Source: Pectobacterium colocasium (GTDB lineage Bacteria; Pseudomonadota; Gammaproteobacteria; Enterobacterales; Enterobacteriaceae). From it: a DNA stretch of 64,000 bases. Shown piece after piece: positions 56,168-64,000 of this stretch (within the stretch, counting starts at the first letter, position 1; each line of letters opens with the position of its first letter). The stretch is from the NCBI RefSeq assembly GCF_020181655.1, contig NZ_CP084032.1, positions 3,038,001 through 3,102,000 on the forward strand. The letters run 5' to 3'. The notes beneath the pieces were generated by a model. That model had not been told where the DNA came from. It did no database searches and was given only the letters and a program-made list of their open reading frames with translations. The position numbers were made by a program, and so were the translations under genes.

Positions 56168-56215
56168 AGTTTCCTTATGACATACACCGCGACTCACTGA
56201 CACCCGGATGAAATT

Positions 56216-56584
56216 ATGTCAAAACTACAATTTATCAATGATGTGAACGGTAAGCCTCAGTTTGTGGTGTTGCCGATTACTGAATATGAAAAACTGATGT
56301 CTGATAGCGATGCGGGCTATGAAGACATTCCCTATATTGCTGACGAACACGATGACGAAACCGTGCCCAATGATGTTGTAGAAATCATGTTCCGTGATGA
56401 TGTCAGCCTGCTTGCAGCCTGGCGCATCCATCGCGGGTTATCACAATATGATGTGGCGGAAAAGCTGGGTACGACACAATCAGCGGTTTCACAATGGGAA
56501 GCAAAAGATTCCCGACCACAGAAAAAGACCCGCGAAAAACTGGCTGAACTTTATCACTGCCGCCCTGAACAAATGACGCTTTGA
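56216..56584 (+). CDS. XRE-type antitoxin
   Basis: 122 residues. A Phd-like N-terminus (FVVLPITEYEKLMSD), an acidic linker, and an HTH (about 70-108; HRGLSQYDVAEKLGTTQSAV, SQWEAKDSRPQKKTREKL). Such proteins neutralise the cognate RelE-like toxin and repress the operon. Located between gpA and Q, a common cargo site in P2-like phages. Confidence 0.82.
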   Translation: MSKLQFINDVNGKPQFVVLPITEYEKLMSDSDAGYEDIPYIADEHDDETVPNDVVEIMFRDDVSLLAAWRIHRGLSQYDVAEKLGTTQSAVSQWEAKDSRPQKKTREKLAELYHCRPEQMTL

Positions 56585-56597
56585 TTATATTGCGACT

Positions 56598-56617
56598 AAC
56601 CCGCTCCGGCGGGTTTT
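56598..56617 (+). terminator. Intrinsic terminator after the antitoxin gene
   Basis: AACCCGC-TCCG-GCGGGTT followed by TT: a 7-bp stem with tetraloop ending in four T, 14 bp after the antitoxin stop. Ends the plus-strand early transcript. Confidence 0.75.
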
Positions 56618-56686
56618 CGTTTGTCTAAAAATCACTGCAAAATCCCGCACACCAATGCACAATTTTTTTGATGCTACTTCCCACTT

Positions 56687-56708
56687 CCCGCGCCAGATCT
56701 GGCGCGGG
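56687..56708. repeat. Perfect 22-bp palindrome
   Basis: Two 11-bp arms CCCGCGCCAGA/TCTGGCGCGGG with no spacer, then TTTGT. It lies between the two terminators in the 418-bp junction. Could be a second terminator or a dimer-protein site. Confidence 0.85.
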
Positions 56709-56911
56709 TTTGTCCCTACTGCACAACTGCATAAAAACGCGCTATTTTCATGTGCGGGCGTGGCGGGGGAACCCTCGCGCGCTGAGGGGGATAAGAGGGT
56801 ATGCTGGTTCATATGCTACTGCATCCTCATCGCGTCGCTATTGCGCCGTTTCGGTATCGGTCAACGCGGCATCATTCGGCTGTTGCAGTGCTCAGAATGG
56901 CATTCAGGCGC

Positions 56912-56929
56912 TTTTACGCAGGCGTAAAA
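56912..56929. repeat. 8-bp inverted repeat next to the Q terminator
   Basis: TTTTACGC-AG-GCGTAAAA, abutting the T-run of the minus-strand terminator. With only two bases between the arms it is poor as an RNA hairpin but good as a dimeric protein site. Confidence 0.7.
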
Positions 56930-56956
56930 AAACCGAGCAACCTTGCGGCTGTCCGG
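56926..56956 (-). terminator. Intrinsic terminator of the Q-P late transcript
   Basis: On the minus strand ACCG..GCAA-GG-TTGC..CGGT followed by seven T, about 46 bp past the portal stop. Interrupted GC-rich stem with a clear T-run. Confidence 0.65.
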
Positions 56957-57002
56957 TCTTGTGTTTGGTAGCTAGGTGAATGGTTTTGAATGACTTTCGC
57001 GG

Positions 57003-58070
57003 TTACATTGCACCTTCGGCCAGGGCATAAGGCTTGAACCGAAGTACCTCGATCCCCAGCCAGTCGTTAAGCTCTTTCAGGCTTTCCATTATCGGCATGA
57101 GTTCGTTGATGGCGAACACCTTCGCGGCTTTCTCCACGTCACCAAATCCCCCTGCATTGTTCGGCATAATCCCCATTAAGTTGGGCGGTACACGGTGCGC
57201 GGCTAACATGTCGTCACGGGTTGCATCTTTGATGCCGGTAAACTCATCTTTGGCCGCTATCTGGCTAAATGGCAGGATTTGCAGGCCGTCTTTCTTCCCG
57301 CCTGCCGCGTAAACAAACAGGTTCTTAAATGCCCCATTGCCACGCGCATCTTTCAGCGACTTCTTCAATTGCTCGACGTCAGCATTGTTGGTGATGGGGT
57401 CGGTGAGGTAGACGATCACCCCCGCATGGCTCCCGTTGATGTAGTAATTACGCCGGAACAACGTGGCTTCACCGTTCAGCATCGCTGATTGGATCACCGC
57501 CATATATTCAGGTGTGCCGTAGATTTCTTGGTGAATGCTGGGGCTTTTGACGTGGAACACGCTGCCTGGCTCGAATTCGTGATCGTTGGCGTAGTACGTC
57601 ACAAACCAGTATTGATCCAGATTCTCACCGCGTCGGGTGTACTTGGCATGGGTATGCTTTAGCTTCAGCGGTTGGCCGAAACGGTTCTTTCTCAGTTCCA
57701 GATAGGCGTTACCGAATACCAGCCAGTCAAGTACAAAGGCGCTGGCATCCTGCCGTGATAACAGCGGGTGCGGCTCGTAGCAGGACATAATGACATTGCG
57801 TTTGAACAGTATCGGTGACTGATGATGCACGGCAACGTCAAACATTCGTGCCAGACCGTAGGTGCTGATCGGTGGCTCATACCAACGGCCATTTCTGGCG
57901 CACTCCATGCAGTCCAACAGGTCGCGTCTGTCCATGATGGGTTGTGCGTCGCCAAACGAGAAAGACTGTAGTGACTCAATCGGCTGTTGGATCAATTCCC
58001 CTGTTACGGTTGCCTGTGCGGCTGGAGCGCGTAGATTGGCCGTACGCGAGTGCTGTTTCTTACGTGACAT
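57003..58070 (-). CDS. Q: Portal protein (gpQ)
   Basis: 355 residues (P2 Q 344). PPISTYGLARMFDVAVHHQSP, LLSRQDASAFVLDWLVFGNAYL and VFHVKSPSIHQEIYGTPEYM are typical of P2 portal vertex proteins. Twelve copies form the ring through which DNA is packaged. Starts 3 bp after the terminase stop on the minus strand, in the P2 arrangement. Confidence 0.95.
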   Translation of the reverse strand: MSRKKQHSRTANLRAPAAQATVTGELIQQPIESLQSFSFGDAQPIMDRRDLLDCMECARNGRWYEPPISTYGLARMFDVAVHHQSPILFKRNVIMSCYEPHPLLSRQDASAFVLDWLVFGNAYLELRKNRFGQPLKLKHTHAKYTRRGENLDQYWFVTYYANDHEFEPGSVFHVKSPSIHQEIYGTPEYMAVIQSAMLNGEATLFRRNYYINGSHAGVIVYLTDPITNNADVEQLKKSLKDARGNGAFKNLFVYAAGGKKDGLQILPFSQIAAKDEFTGIKDATRDDMLAAHRVPPNLMGIMPNNAGGFGDVEKAAKVFAINELMPIMESLKELNDWLGIEVLRFKPYALAEGAM

Positions 58071-58072
58071 GG

Positions 58073-59785
58073 TTAGAACTCCTGAATAAATCCATCATTA
58101 CCGCCCGACTCGCTGCCGATTGGTTCATTGTGTAACGCGTGCATGGTTGCCCAGGCAATGTCACCGTGGCTGCTGCCTTTTGTTCTGTCTGATGCATACG
58201 ACGTCATGCCGCCCTGCGTCACAAATTTCCGTACCGTCATAAAGGAACGGGCCAGCTCCATCATCCCCGCGTCATACTCAAACCGCCCCGCGCGGATCAG
58301 CATTTGGGCTTTCAGTACCAGTTCACGTTTCACGCTGGGCGAGTATTGATATTTCACGGCGGCGGGGAAAAACTTAACGACAAGCTGATGCACGGCGTTG
58401 CCGTTGCCGGTGCTATCAATGCCGATAAACTGCACGTTGTATTGGTGGGTCAGTTCTTTGATGACCTCAGCCTGTTTTTCGAAGGTCATCCCGCGTAACT
58501 GTCGTACCTCGATCACGCGGAACTTGCCGCCAGGAACGGCGGGCGGGGACACGATGGAAAGGCCTGCACTGTCACCTGTGCCGCTGTCGCCGCTCGGATC
58601 GTAGCCTATCCATACGGGGCGGTTGCCTAACGGCCGCTGCGTGTAGGGGCGCCAGTCCGGCCATACGTTATCGTTGTAACCATCAACACCGCAGTTAATC
58701 AGCGCGGTATAGTCAAATGCTCGCTCACCGACGCTGACAAAATGGCACGCATAGAGGTTTTCAAAATCGTCAGGGCTGTTTTCAGACTTAATTTCATCCA
58801 GATCAACCAGGTCAAAACCTTGCTCTAACGTGTCATGAATGGTGACGATCTGCCGCCAGATATTGTCACCGCACAACAGCCCTTTCTTTAGAACCTTGTG
58901 GGTGACGTCGATTTCTACCCGTTCCGCTTTAGGGCGGCTTTTGTTAAAGAAATCCCCTGTCCAGAACGTGTAAGCTTCATGTTCTTCACTGGATGGCGTA
59001 GAAAAATACGTGCGGCGCAACCCTTTTTGCGTCGCCATCCCCGCCGCGACTTTACGCAGGTTAAGAAAGTTGCTAACCCAAAAGAATTCATCAAAGTACA
59101 GATTGCCGGTGTAGCTCTGTGCGGTTGCCGCTGACGTACCGAGGAAGTACAGCGTTGCGCCGTTCGACAGCACAATCGCGTCACCGCCTTTCAGTTCTAC
59201 GCCAATGCTGGACGCCAGCAGTTGAATAAACCGCTTGAACTGGTAAGCCTGCGCCCGACTGGCTGAAAGAAATATTTGGTTCGTGCCGGTTTCCAGTGCA
59301 TCCAGCAGCGCTTCACGCGCAAAATACCAGCTTGCGCCAATCTGGCGGCTTTTCAGTATCGCGCGATTACGCTGCTTGCGCTTTTTGTACCAGCGTTTTT
59401 GATGCTCGTAGAGTGATTCCAGTACCAGGGCGCGCAACTCTGCGATCTGTTCGTCCGTAAAATGGTTCTTCGGCGCTTTCTTCCGCGTCTCCTTTTCCTG
59501 ATCCTTTCTTTCATCGCGTGAAAAACGTGCCATCTGACGCCCTAACAGGTCGATGGTTTTAAAGTCATGCGGCGTGAGGTCGTCTTTCTCTATCAGCCGT
59601 AAATAGCGGACTTCTGTGCGCTCCTGCGCGCGCTGGATTGGCGTGCTGTCATCCCACTTATCGCGCCGTCGCCACGAATAGAGCGTGTTGTTGCTCACCC
59701 CCAGCCGTTGAGCGATTTGAGGGATGCTATAGGCCTGCCAGTAAAGGCTTTTGGCTTCTGTGCGAATATCGGGAAGTAGATTCAT
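58073..59785 (-). CDS. P: Large terminase subunit (gpP)
   Basis: 570 residues (P2 P 590). N-terminal HTH (IAQRLGVSNNTLYSWRRRDK), ATPase with a variant P-loop (LKSRQIGASWYFAREAL) and Walker B (LYFDEFFWV), and a nuclease domain with IGYDPSGDSGTGDSAGLS and FIGIDSTGNGNAVH. It cuts and packages DNA with gpM. Reads away from gene O, and the shared gap contains an Ogr-type site. Confidence 0.95.
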   Translation of the reverse strand: MNLLPDIRTEAKSLYWQAYSIPQIAQRLGVSNNTLYSWRRRDKWDDSTPIQRAQERTEVRYLRLIEKDDLTPHDFKTIDLLGRQMARFSRDERKDQEKETRKKAPKNHFTDEQIAELRALVLESLYEHQKRWYKKRKQRNRAILKSRQIGASWYFAREALLDALETGTNQIFLSASRAQAYQFKRFIQLLASSIGVELKGGDAIVLSNGATLYFLGTSAATAQSYTGNLYFDEFFWVSNFLNLRKVAAGMATQKGLRRTYFSTPSSEEHEAYTFWTGDFFNKSRPKAERVEIDVTHKVLKKGLLCGDNIWRQIVTIHDTLEQGFDLVDLDEIKSENSPDDFENLYACHFVSVGERAFDYTALINCGVDGYNDNVWPDWRPYTQRPLGNRPVWIGYDPSGDSGTGDSAGLSIVSPPAVPGGKFRVIEVRQLRGMTFEKQAEVIKELTHQYNVQFIGIDSTGNGNAVHQLVVKFFPAAVKYQYSPSVKRELVLKAQMLIRAGRFEYDAGMMELARSFMTVRKFVTQGGMTSYASDRTKGSSHGDIAWATMHALHNEPIGSESGGNDGFIQEF

Positions 59786-59830
59786 GCATACAGGCTATCG
59801 CGCCCGCGCGCGGCAAAATATCGGCTCACG

Positions 59831-59850
59831 TTGTCGTAGTTCCGCCACAA
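59831..59850. promoter_or_regulatory. Ogr/Delta-type late activator site between P and O
   Basis: TTGT (59831-59834), 12 bp, ACAA (59847-59850): the dyad of the P2 Ogr-binding consensus TGTTGT-N12-ACAACA, with one further matching base on the left arm (GTTGT). It lies in the 146-bp divergent gap between genes P and O, as P2 late promoters do. The ogr gene is outside the window. Confidence 0.72.
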
Positions 59851-59931
59851 TCGGCACCGATAGCGCCTGCGGTAAAGCGTGGCGATGATAGGGGTATCAG
59901 ACAGACACCCTGTTATCACCGGAGCATTACC

Positions 59932-60777
59932 ATGCCGATTTCAAAACCGTTTCTGGCCGCTGTTGAGGGCGCTACCTGCGACGGCCGCACCCTTGAACGT
60001 GCGCACATTTCGCAGATGGCGAAAAACTTCAACAAACAGGTTCGCGGTGCTCGCGTGAACCTTGAACACATTCGCGGTTACTCACCAACCAGCGATTTTC
60101 GAGCCTATGGCGACGTGGAAGAAGTGAGCGAATTTGAGATTCAGGACGGGCCGCTTAAAGGCAAGTTGGCGCTACAAATCAAGATTGATGCCACTGATGA
60201 CATGGTGGCATTGAACAAAAAACGCCAGAAGATTTACCCCAGCGTTGAAATTCACCCTTCTTTTGCTGACACCGGTGAAGCCTATTTGATGGGGCTGGGA
60301 ATGACAGACGATCCCGCCAGTCTGGGCGTCGGCATTCTGGAGTTTAACGCCAAGTGTGGCGGAAAAGGCCCGTTAGACGGGCGAAAAACCAGCCCTGAAT
60401 GTTTCTTCACGGCCGCTGATACCCCCATCACGCTGGAATTTGAAGAAGAGGCACCCACTGGCGAAGCGGGCAAAAACTTCTTTTCCCGCATCACCGAATT
60501 GCTAACCGGCAGTCAGCAACGATTCAGTAAAGAAAACGGCGAGCTGAAACAGGCGGTTGAGCTGATCGCCAAAAGCCAACGTGAACTGCTGGATAAAACC
60601 GAAACCTTCAGCGCGTTACAAGCGCAAAACACCGAGCTGAAAGGCAACGTGGAAGCGCTGAATAAGTCATTAACCGAGCTGAAAGAACAGCTTGCCAGAC
60701 AGGATGGCAACTTTAGCCAGCGCCCCCCTGCTTCCGGCGGCAACCAGCAATCCAATATCGTGTTAGCTGACTGCTAA
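59932..60777 (+). CDS. O: Capsid scaffolding protein with protease domain (gpO)
   Basis: 281 residues (P2 O 284). The N-terminal serine-protease domain includes FLAAVEGATCDGRTLERAHI, VNLEHIRGYSPTSDF (His) and ALNKKRQKIYPSVEIHPSFA; the C-terminal part (about 185-270) is the coiled-coil scaffold (LKQAVELIAKSQRELLDK). ATG 59932 follows GGAG by 8 bp; the frame is open upstream into P and is not used. Confidence 0.94.
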   Translation: MPISKPFLAAVEGATCDGRTLERAHISQMAKNFNKQVRGARVNLEHIRGYSPTSDFRAYGDVEEVSEFEIQDGPLKGKLALQIKIDATDDMVALNKKRQKIYPSVEIHPSFADTGEAYLMGLGMTDDPASLGVGILEFNAKCGGKGPLDGRKTSPECFFTAADTPITLEFEEEAPTGEAGKNFFSRITELLTGSQQRFSKENGELKQAVELIAKSQRELLDKTETFSALQAQNTELKGNVEALNKSLTELKEQLARQDGNFSQRPPASGGNQQSNIVLADC

Positions 60778-60811
60778 TCACCCTTTAAACCGAACATCGC
60801 AGGAACCTAAC

Positions 60812-61861
60812 ATGCAAAATGAAACACGCGTTCTGTTTGACGCTTATATTGCTCGGCAGGCTGAGTTAAACGGCATCCAGCCAGCGCATGTCACGACACA
60901 ATTCAGCGTTGCACCGTCCGTACAACAGAAGCTGGAAGATAAAATCCAACAATCCAGTGAATTGCTGCAAAAAATCAATATCACTGGCGTATCTGAACAG
61001 GAAGGCCAAAAGCTGGGGCTCGGTATCAGTGGTCCGGTTTCCAGTTCCAGCACATCAAGTACGGAACGTCGTGAACCGAAATCGGTTCACGCGCTGGATG
61101 ATGATAAATACCGCTGCGAACAAACCAATACGGATACCTTTATCAGCTATCCACAGTTGGATGTGTGGGCTAAATTCCCCGACTTCCAACAGCGCATTAG
61201 CAATCAGATCATCAGGCGTAAAGCGCTCGACCGTATCATGATTGGTTTTAACGGTACGTCGCGTGCGTCTAAATCCGATCTGGCAAACAACCCGCTGTTG
61301 CAGGATGTGAATATCGGCTGGCTGGAAAAATATCGCCTCCATGCATCACAACGCGTGATGAAAAACATCACCGTCACCAGCCGTGATGATGAAAACAAAG
61401 TCATCGCGAAAGGCGATTACGGCAACCTTGACGCCGTGGTCTATGACGCCACCAATTCACTGTTGGATGAGTGGTTTAAGTCATCACAAGATTTAGTGGT
61501 CATCTGTGGTCATCAGATCATGGTCAGCAAAGAATACCCGCTGATTAACGCCATCAATACGACCAATCCGAATTCGGAAGCGCTGGCCGGCCAACTGCTG
61601 GTATCGCGTAAAGCTATCGGTAACCTACCGACCTTTATTGCGCCGTTCTTCCCTGATGGCACCATGTTCATTACCCCATTCAGTAACCTGTCAATCTACT
61701 TCCAAGACGGCAAGCAGCGCCGCGCCGTGCGGGATGAAATGGAGTTTAACCGTGTGGCGACCTACGAGTCATCCAATGACGCCTATGTCATTGAAGACTA
61801 TGGCACCGGATGCCTGATTGAAGGCATTACGTTTGCTGCGGCAGCACCGGCGCAAGGCTAA
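60812..61861 (+). CDS. N: Major capsid protein (gpN)
   Basis: 349 residues (P2 N 357). VLFDAYIARQAELNGI at the N-terminus and the HK97-fold core with YDATNSLLDEWFKSSQDLVV and ERREPKSVHALDDDKYRCEQ match P2 capsid proteins. The N-terminus is cleaved by gpO during maturation in P2. AGGAACC precedes the ATG; 34 bp after O. Confidence 0.95.
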   Translation: MQNETRVLFDAYIARQAELNGIQPAHVTTQFSVAPSVQQKLEDKIQQSSELLQKINITGVSEQEGQKLGLGISGPVSSSSTSSTERREPKSVHALDDDKYRCEQTNTDTFISYPQLDVWAKFPDFQQRISNQIIRRKALDRIMIGFNGTSRASKSDLANNPLLQDVNIGWLEKYRLHASQRVMKNITVTSRDDENKVIAKGDYGNLDAVVYDATNSLLDEWFKSSQDLVVICGHQIMVSKEYPLINAINTTNPNSEALAGQLLVSRKAIGNLPTFIAPFFPDGTMFITPFSNLSIYFQDGKQRRAVRDEMEFNRVATYESSNDAYVIEDYGTGCLIEGITFAAAAPAQG

Positions 61862-61912
61862 TTTCAACGGCAAGCAGGCCGGATAACACGCAGCCTGCAC
61901 CAAGGGGGCATC

Positions 61913-62722
61913 ATGCTGACTCCTGCGCAGCGACATTTTCAAACTGTCATGGCTCAGCGCCATGGCAAATCAAACGGCGGTGACGTTGAGCGCACCGCCT
62001 ACGAACAGCAATTGCATCGACTGAGGATGGATAAATCCCGTTTAAGCCAGGTGCAATCTGCCACGACAAAAGCCGAACTGAAGCGCGAACTGCTGCCCGA
62101 CTATCAGGGCTGGGTTAATGGCGTATTGACGGCAGATAGCGGCCACGCTGATGAAGTGCTGACCACAATCATGATCTGGTCGATTGATGCTGGATTGGTG
62201 GGTGATGCGCTGCGTATTGCTGATTATGTCCTGCGCCATCGCCTGCCAATGCCCGACCAGTACACCCGCACGGTTGCCACTGCGCTGGTTGATGAGATTT
62301 GCGATCCCGCACTGGCAGCGTTTAAAGCCGATGTTAGCGTTGCGCCTCTGGCTGCTGACCTGCTGTTGCAATTGGAACGGCTTACCGCTAGCGAAGACAT
62401 GCCTGATCAGGTGCGCGCCAAACTTTACAAGACGCTGGGCTACACCCTGCGTTTGGATACCAACGAGCTGAGCGCCGCGCGCGACTGGTTGCAACGCGCT
62501 GTCACGCTGTTTGATGGCATCGGGGTTAAACGCGACATCGAGCTACTGGGGCGGGCGCTCAAGAAAGCAACTGAGCCAGAGGAAGAAAACACTGATGCGC
62601 CACCGCCTGCGGATAAGCCAGCCGACAAACCCGCAGCCAAAGCAACGAGAGCGCCGCGTAAATCGACGGCGGCGAAAGCATCACGAACTACGACACCACG
62701 CGCCAAAAAAAGCGCGTCGTAA
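61913..62722 (+). CDS. M: Small terminase subunit (gpM)
   Basis: 269 residues (P2 M 247). LTPAQRHFQTVMAQRHGK, DYQGWVNGVLTADSGHADEV and MIWSIDAGLVGDALRIADYV are gpM features; it recognises cos DNA and regulates gpP. The last 40 residues are an Ala/Lys/Pro/Thr-rich extension (KPADKPAAKATRAPRKSTA), longer than P2. Confidence 0.93.
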   Translation: MLTPAQRHFQTVMAQRHGKSNGGDVERTAYEQQLHRLRMDKSRLSQVQSATTKAELKRELLPDYQGWVNGVLTADSGHADEVLTTIMIWSIDAGLVGDALRIADYVLRHRLPMPDQYTRTVATALVDEICDPALAAFKADVSVAPLAADLLLQLERLTASEDMPDQVRAKLYKTLGYTLRLDTNELSAARDWLQRAVTLFDGIGVKRDIELLGRALKKATEPEEENTDAPPPADKPADKPAAKATRAPRKSTAAKASRTTTPRAKKSAS

Positions 62723-62818
62723 CCAAACGTGCCCCCGCGCACCAGGCGGCACGGCGTAATACGTGCAATTTATTGTGTCGTGTTGCGTCGTCCACCGCCT
62801 GTCTTTTGAGGTAATGCC

Positions 62819-63325
62819 ATGAGCCTGATTGCCACAGAGCCGGTAAGGCCAGCCACGCAGGAAACCATCAACGATGGTGATGCGAAGGTGAAGAGCCATG
62901 CATTTTGGCCGGTGATTGTCCTGTCTGCCCTGCGTCGTGCGATGCGTCTTGATGGTCAGGTGACAACGGATCGCCTGATGGATAAGGCCATCGAAGCAGT
63001 CGCACATGTTAACGGCCAGTTGGCCGACTGGCGGAACAGCCAAGAGCAACGTGGGCTTGCCGTTCTGTCAGAGGTTAAACCCAATGGCGCTGACGAAATC
63101 GACCAGATCAATGGCGAGTCCGTTTTGGTCTGGCGCTATCGCCGTGCGGTGTATTCCATCACCAAAGCGCTGTTGATTGAGGGTTACCGCGATATCGACA
63201 CCACACGCGAAGGGGAAAAGCACGCAGAGGCGTTGAGTTCACAGATTGACACGCTGTGGCGCGACGGCCGCTGGGCTATCCGCGACATCCTCGGTGTTAA
63301 TCGCGGCCTGGCTGAGTTGGTCTGA
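62819..63325 (+). CDS. L: Head completion protein (gpL)
   Basis: 168 residues (P2 L 169). FWPVIVLSALRRAMRLDGQV, VAHVNGQLADWRNSQEQRG and the C-terminal LWRDGRWAIRDILGVNRGLA match gpL, which joins the portal and completes the head. The 96 bp before it hold no gene. Stop overlaps the X start by one base. Confidence 0.94.
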   Translation: MSLIATEPVRPATQETINDGDAKVKSHAFWPVIVLSALRRAMRLDGQVTTDRLMDKAIEAVAHVNGQLADWRNSQEQRGLAVLSEVKPNGADEIDQINGESVLVWRYRRAVYSITKALLIEGYRDIDTTREGEKHAEALSSQIDTLWRDGRWAIRDILGVNRGLAELV

Positions 63326-63528
63326 TGGAAGTTCGTGCACAGCAAAATGACACCGTTGATCTGCTGTGCTGGCGCTATTACGGCAGAACAGACGGCGTAA
63401 CCGAAGGGGTTTACGCGGCCAATCCGGGCTTGTGCGAACGTGGGCCATTGTTACCCGCAGGCCTGCTGGTCACGCTGCCAGACGTCACCGCAGCAACACA
63501 ACAGGAAATCATACAGCTATGGGACTGA
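63325..63528 (+). CDS. X: Tail protein X (gpX)
   Basis: 67 residues, the same as P2 X. QQNDTVDLLCWRYYGRTDGV and EAVYAANPGL-like EGVYAANPGLCERGPLLPAG form a LysM-like tail fold. Needed for tail completion. The holin start lies within its last codons. Confidence 0.94.
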   Translation: MEVRAQQNDTVDLLCWRYYGRTDGVTEGVYAANPGLCERGPLLPAGLLVTLPDVTAATQQEIIQLWD

Positions 63529-63821
63529 CGACAGATCGCGTGGCATCGGCAATCACCTATCTGCTTGCCACGCTGATCGCTACCGCAGGACGAATGACGC
63601 TGAGCGACTGGGCAACACTAATAGGGATTGCTATCGGGTTGCTCACGTTTTGGGTGAACCGTAACCACAAAAAGAACATAGAGCGTGACCAGGCACAGCG
63701 CACAGATTTAATGCGAGAGCTGGTCAGGAAAGTTGATCATGAAAACCTGCCAGAAACGTTGGACGCCTTGCGCGTAATGAACGGGCAGGAAACAGGACGC
63801 AGAGGCCGTGATGTTACCTGA
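63519..63821 (+). CDS. HP1-type phage holin
   Basis: 100 residues with two membrane segments (about 8-24 ASAITYLLATLIATAGR and 31-48 WATLIGIAIGLLTFWVN) and a charged cytoplasmic tail. The pattern fits the HP1 holin family rather than P2 Y. It permeabilises the inner membrane to trigger lysis. ATG 63519 overlaps gpX, and the stop overlaps the endolysin start. Confidence 0.8.
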   Translation: MGLTTDRVASAITYLLATLIATAGRMTLSDWATLIGIAIGLLTFWVNRNHKKNIERDQAQRTDLMRELVRKVDHENLPETLDALRVMNGQETGRRGRDVT

Positions 63822-64000
63822 AGCACTAAAACAGCGAATCATTCCCGTCGTTACCGCATGCGCATTGGCGATAGCTACCGTCTTTGTTGGCTTTTTTGAG
63901 GGCAAAGAGAACACCGCTTACCGTGATATCGCGGGAGTCTGGACGATTTGCTACGGACATACCGGTGATGTAAAGGCCGGTGACTACAAAACAGATGCTG
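63811..64000 (+). CDS. SAR endolysin (GH24 lysozyme), cut by the window end
   Basis: 63 codons visible. A weakly hydrophobic N-terminal signal-anchor-release segment (about 10-29, Ala/Thr/Val-rich) is followed by the T4-lysozyme-type triad Glu30-Asp39-Thr45 in FEGKENTAYRDIAGVWTICYGH, with exact E-8-D-5-T spacing. Cys17 in the anchor and Cys47 near the active site resemble P1 Lyz, where disulfide exchange on membrane release activates the enzyme. Confidence 0.85.
   Translation, partial: MLPEALKQRIIPVVTACALAIATVFVGFFEGKENTAYRDIAGVWTICYGHTGDVKAGDYKTDA

Larger units (their letters stand above)
56585..57002. other. Non-coding junction between antitoxin and portal gene
   Basis: 418 bp. Small plus-strand frames (56655-56979) have no ribosome site or protein-like composition. 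It holds terminators for both convergent units (56598-56617 and 56926-56956), a perfect 22-bp palindrome (56687-56708) and an 8-bp inverted repeat (56912-56929). Confidence 0.6.
42895..64000. mobile_element. P2-like prophage (left part; continues past the window)
   Basis: Begins at the tRNA-Leu attachment core with an adjacent tyrosine integrase and follows the P2 order: int, C-type repressor, Cox-like protein, early genes, gpA, then Q-P on the minus strand and O-N-M-L-X-holin-lysozyme on the plus strand. Structural genes appear intact. Tail, ogr and the right att site are outside the window. The int-to-Fil stretch is visibly more AT-rich than the head genes. Confidence 0.95.

Overview
The window reads as chromosome of a soft-rot enterobacterium, most likely Pectobacterium. 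This is an inference from gene content and order: one uninterrupted flagellar/chemotaxis locus, a dsrB homologue, a globin-coupled diguanylate cyclase, and a P2-type prophage in a tRNA-Leu gene. No rRNA operon or complete tRNA lies in the window.

Region 1 (1-34719) is a single flagellar regulon. The plus strand carries the end of fliH, then fliI-J-K and fliL-M-N-O-P-Q-R. It converges on the minus-strand block flgL-K-J-I-H-G-F-E-D-C-B. Divergent flgA and flgM-N follow, then minus-strand flhE-A-B, cheZ-Y-B-R, a chemoreceptor, cheW-A, motB-A and the master regulator flhC-D. Four sigma-28 (FliA) promoters can be read directly, before flgK, flgM and two chemoreceptors. Upstream of flhD lie a consensus CRP site, a palindromic RcsAB-like box and a plausible -10, with a CRP-to-RcsAB spacing like that described for E. 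coli flhDC. Together these genes encode the export gate, basal body, hook, hook-filament junction, C-ring, stator and the CheA-CheY pathway. Filament and FliA genes are outside the window.

Region 2 (34720-42894) is accessory chromosome: an EamA-type transporter, a second chemoreceptor with its own sigma-28 promoter, dsrB, an IS630-family element whose transposase has a nonsense codon, a globin-coupled GGDEF protein starting 37 bp after the IS end, a KTSC-domain protein, and a small conserved-looking gene broken by a one-base deletion.

Region 3 (42895-64000, continuing beyond the window) is the left part of a P2-like prophage. It begins at a 3' fragment of tRNA-Leu(UAA). Then come integrase, a minus-strand cassette of four poorly characterised genes next to a C-type repressor, an early plus-strand operon (RHH protein, Cox-like protein, Fil-like, DUF5347 and DUF2732 proteins, exonuclease, Dam-type methylase, PAPS-reductase-like protein, gpA), a second DPPY methylase, a RelE/XRE toxin-antitoxin pair, and the late genes Q and P (minus) and O-N-M-L-X-holin-endolysin (plus). 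An Ogr-type activator site sits between P and O. The least explained part is the int-to-repressor cassette and the switch region (44087-48021), with duplicated gene starts, repeated hairpins and a short motif shared by neighbouring proteins.
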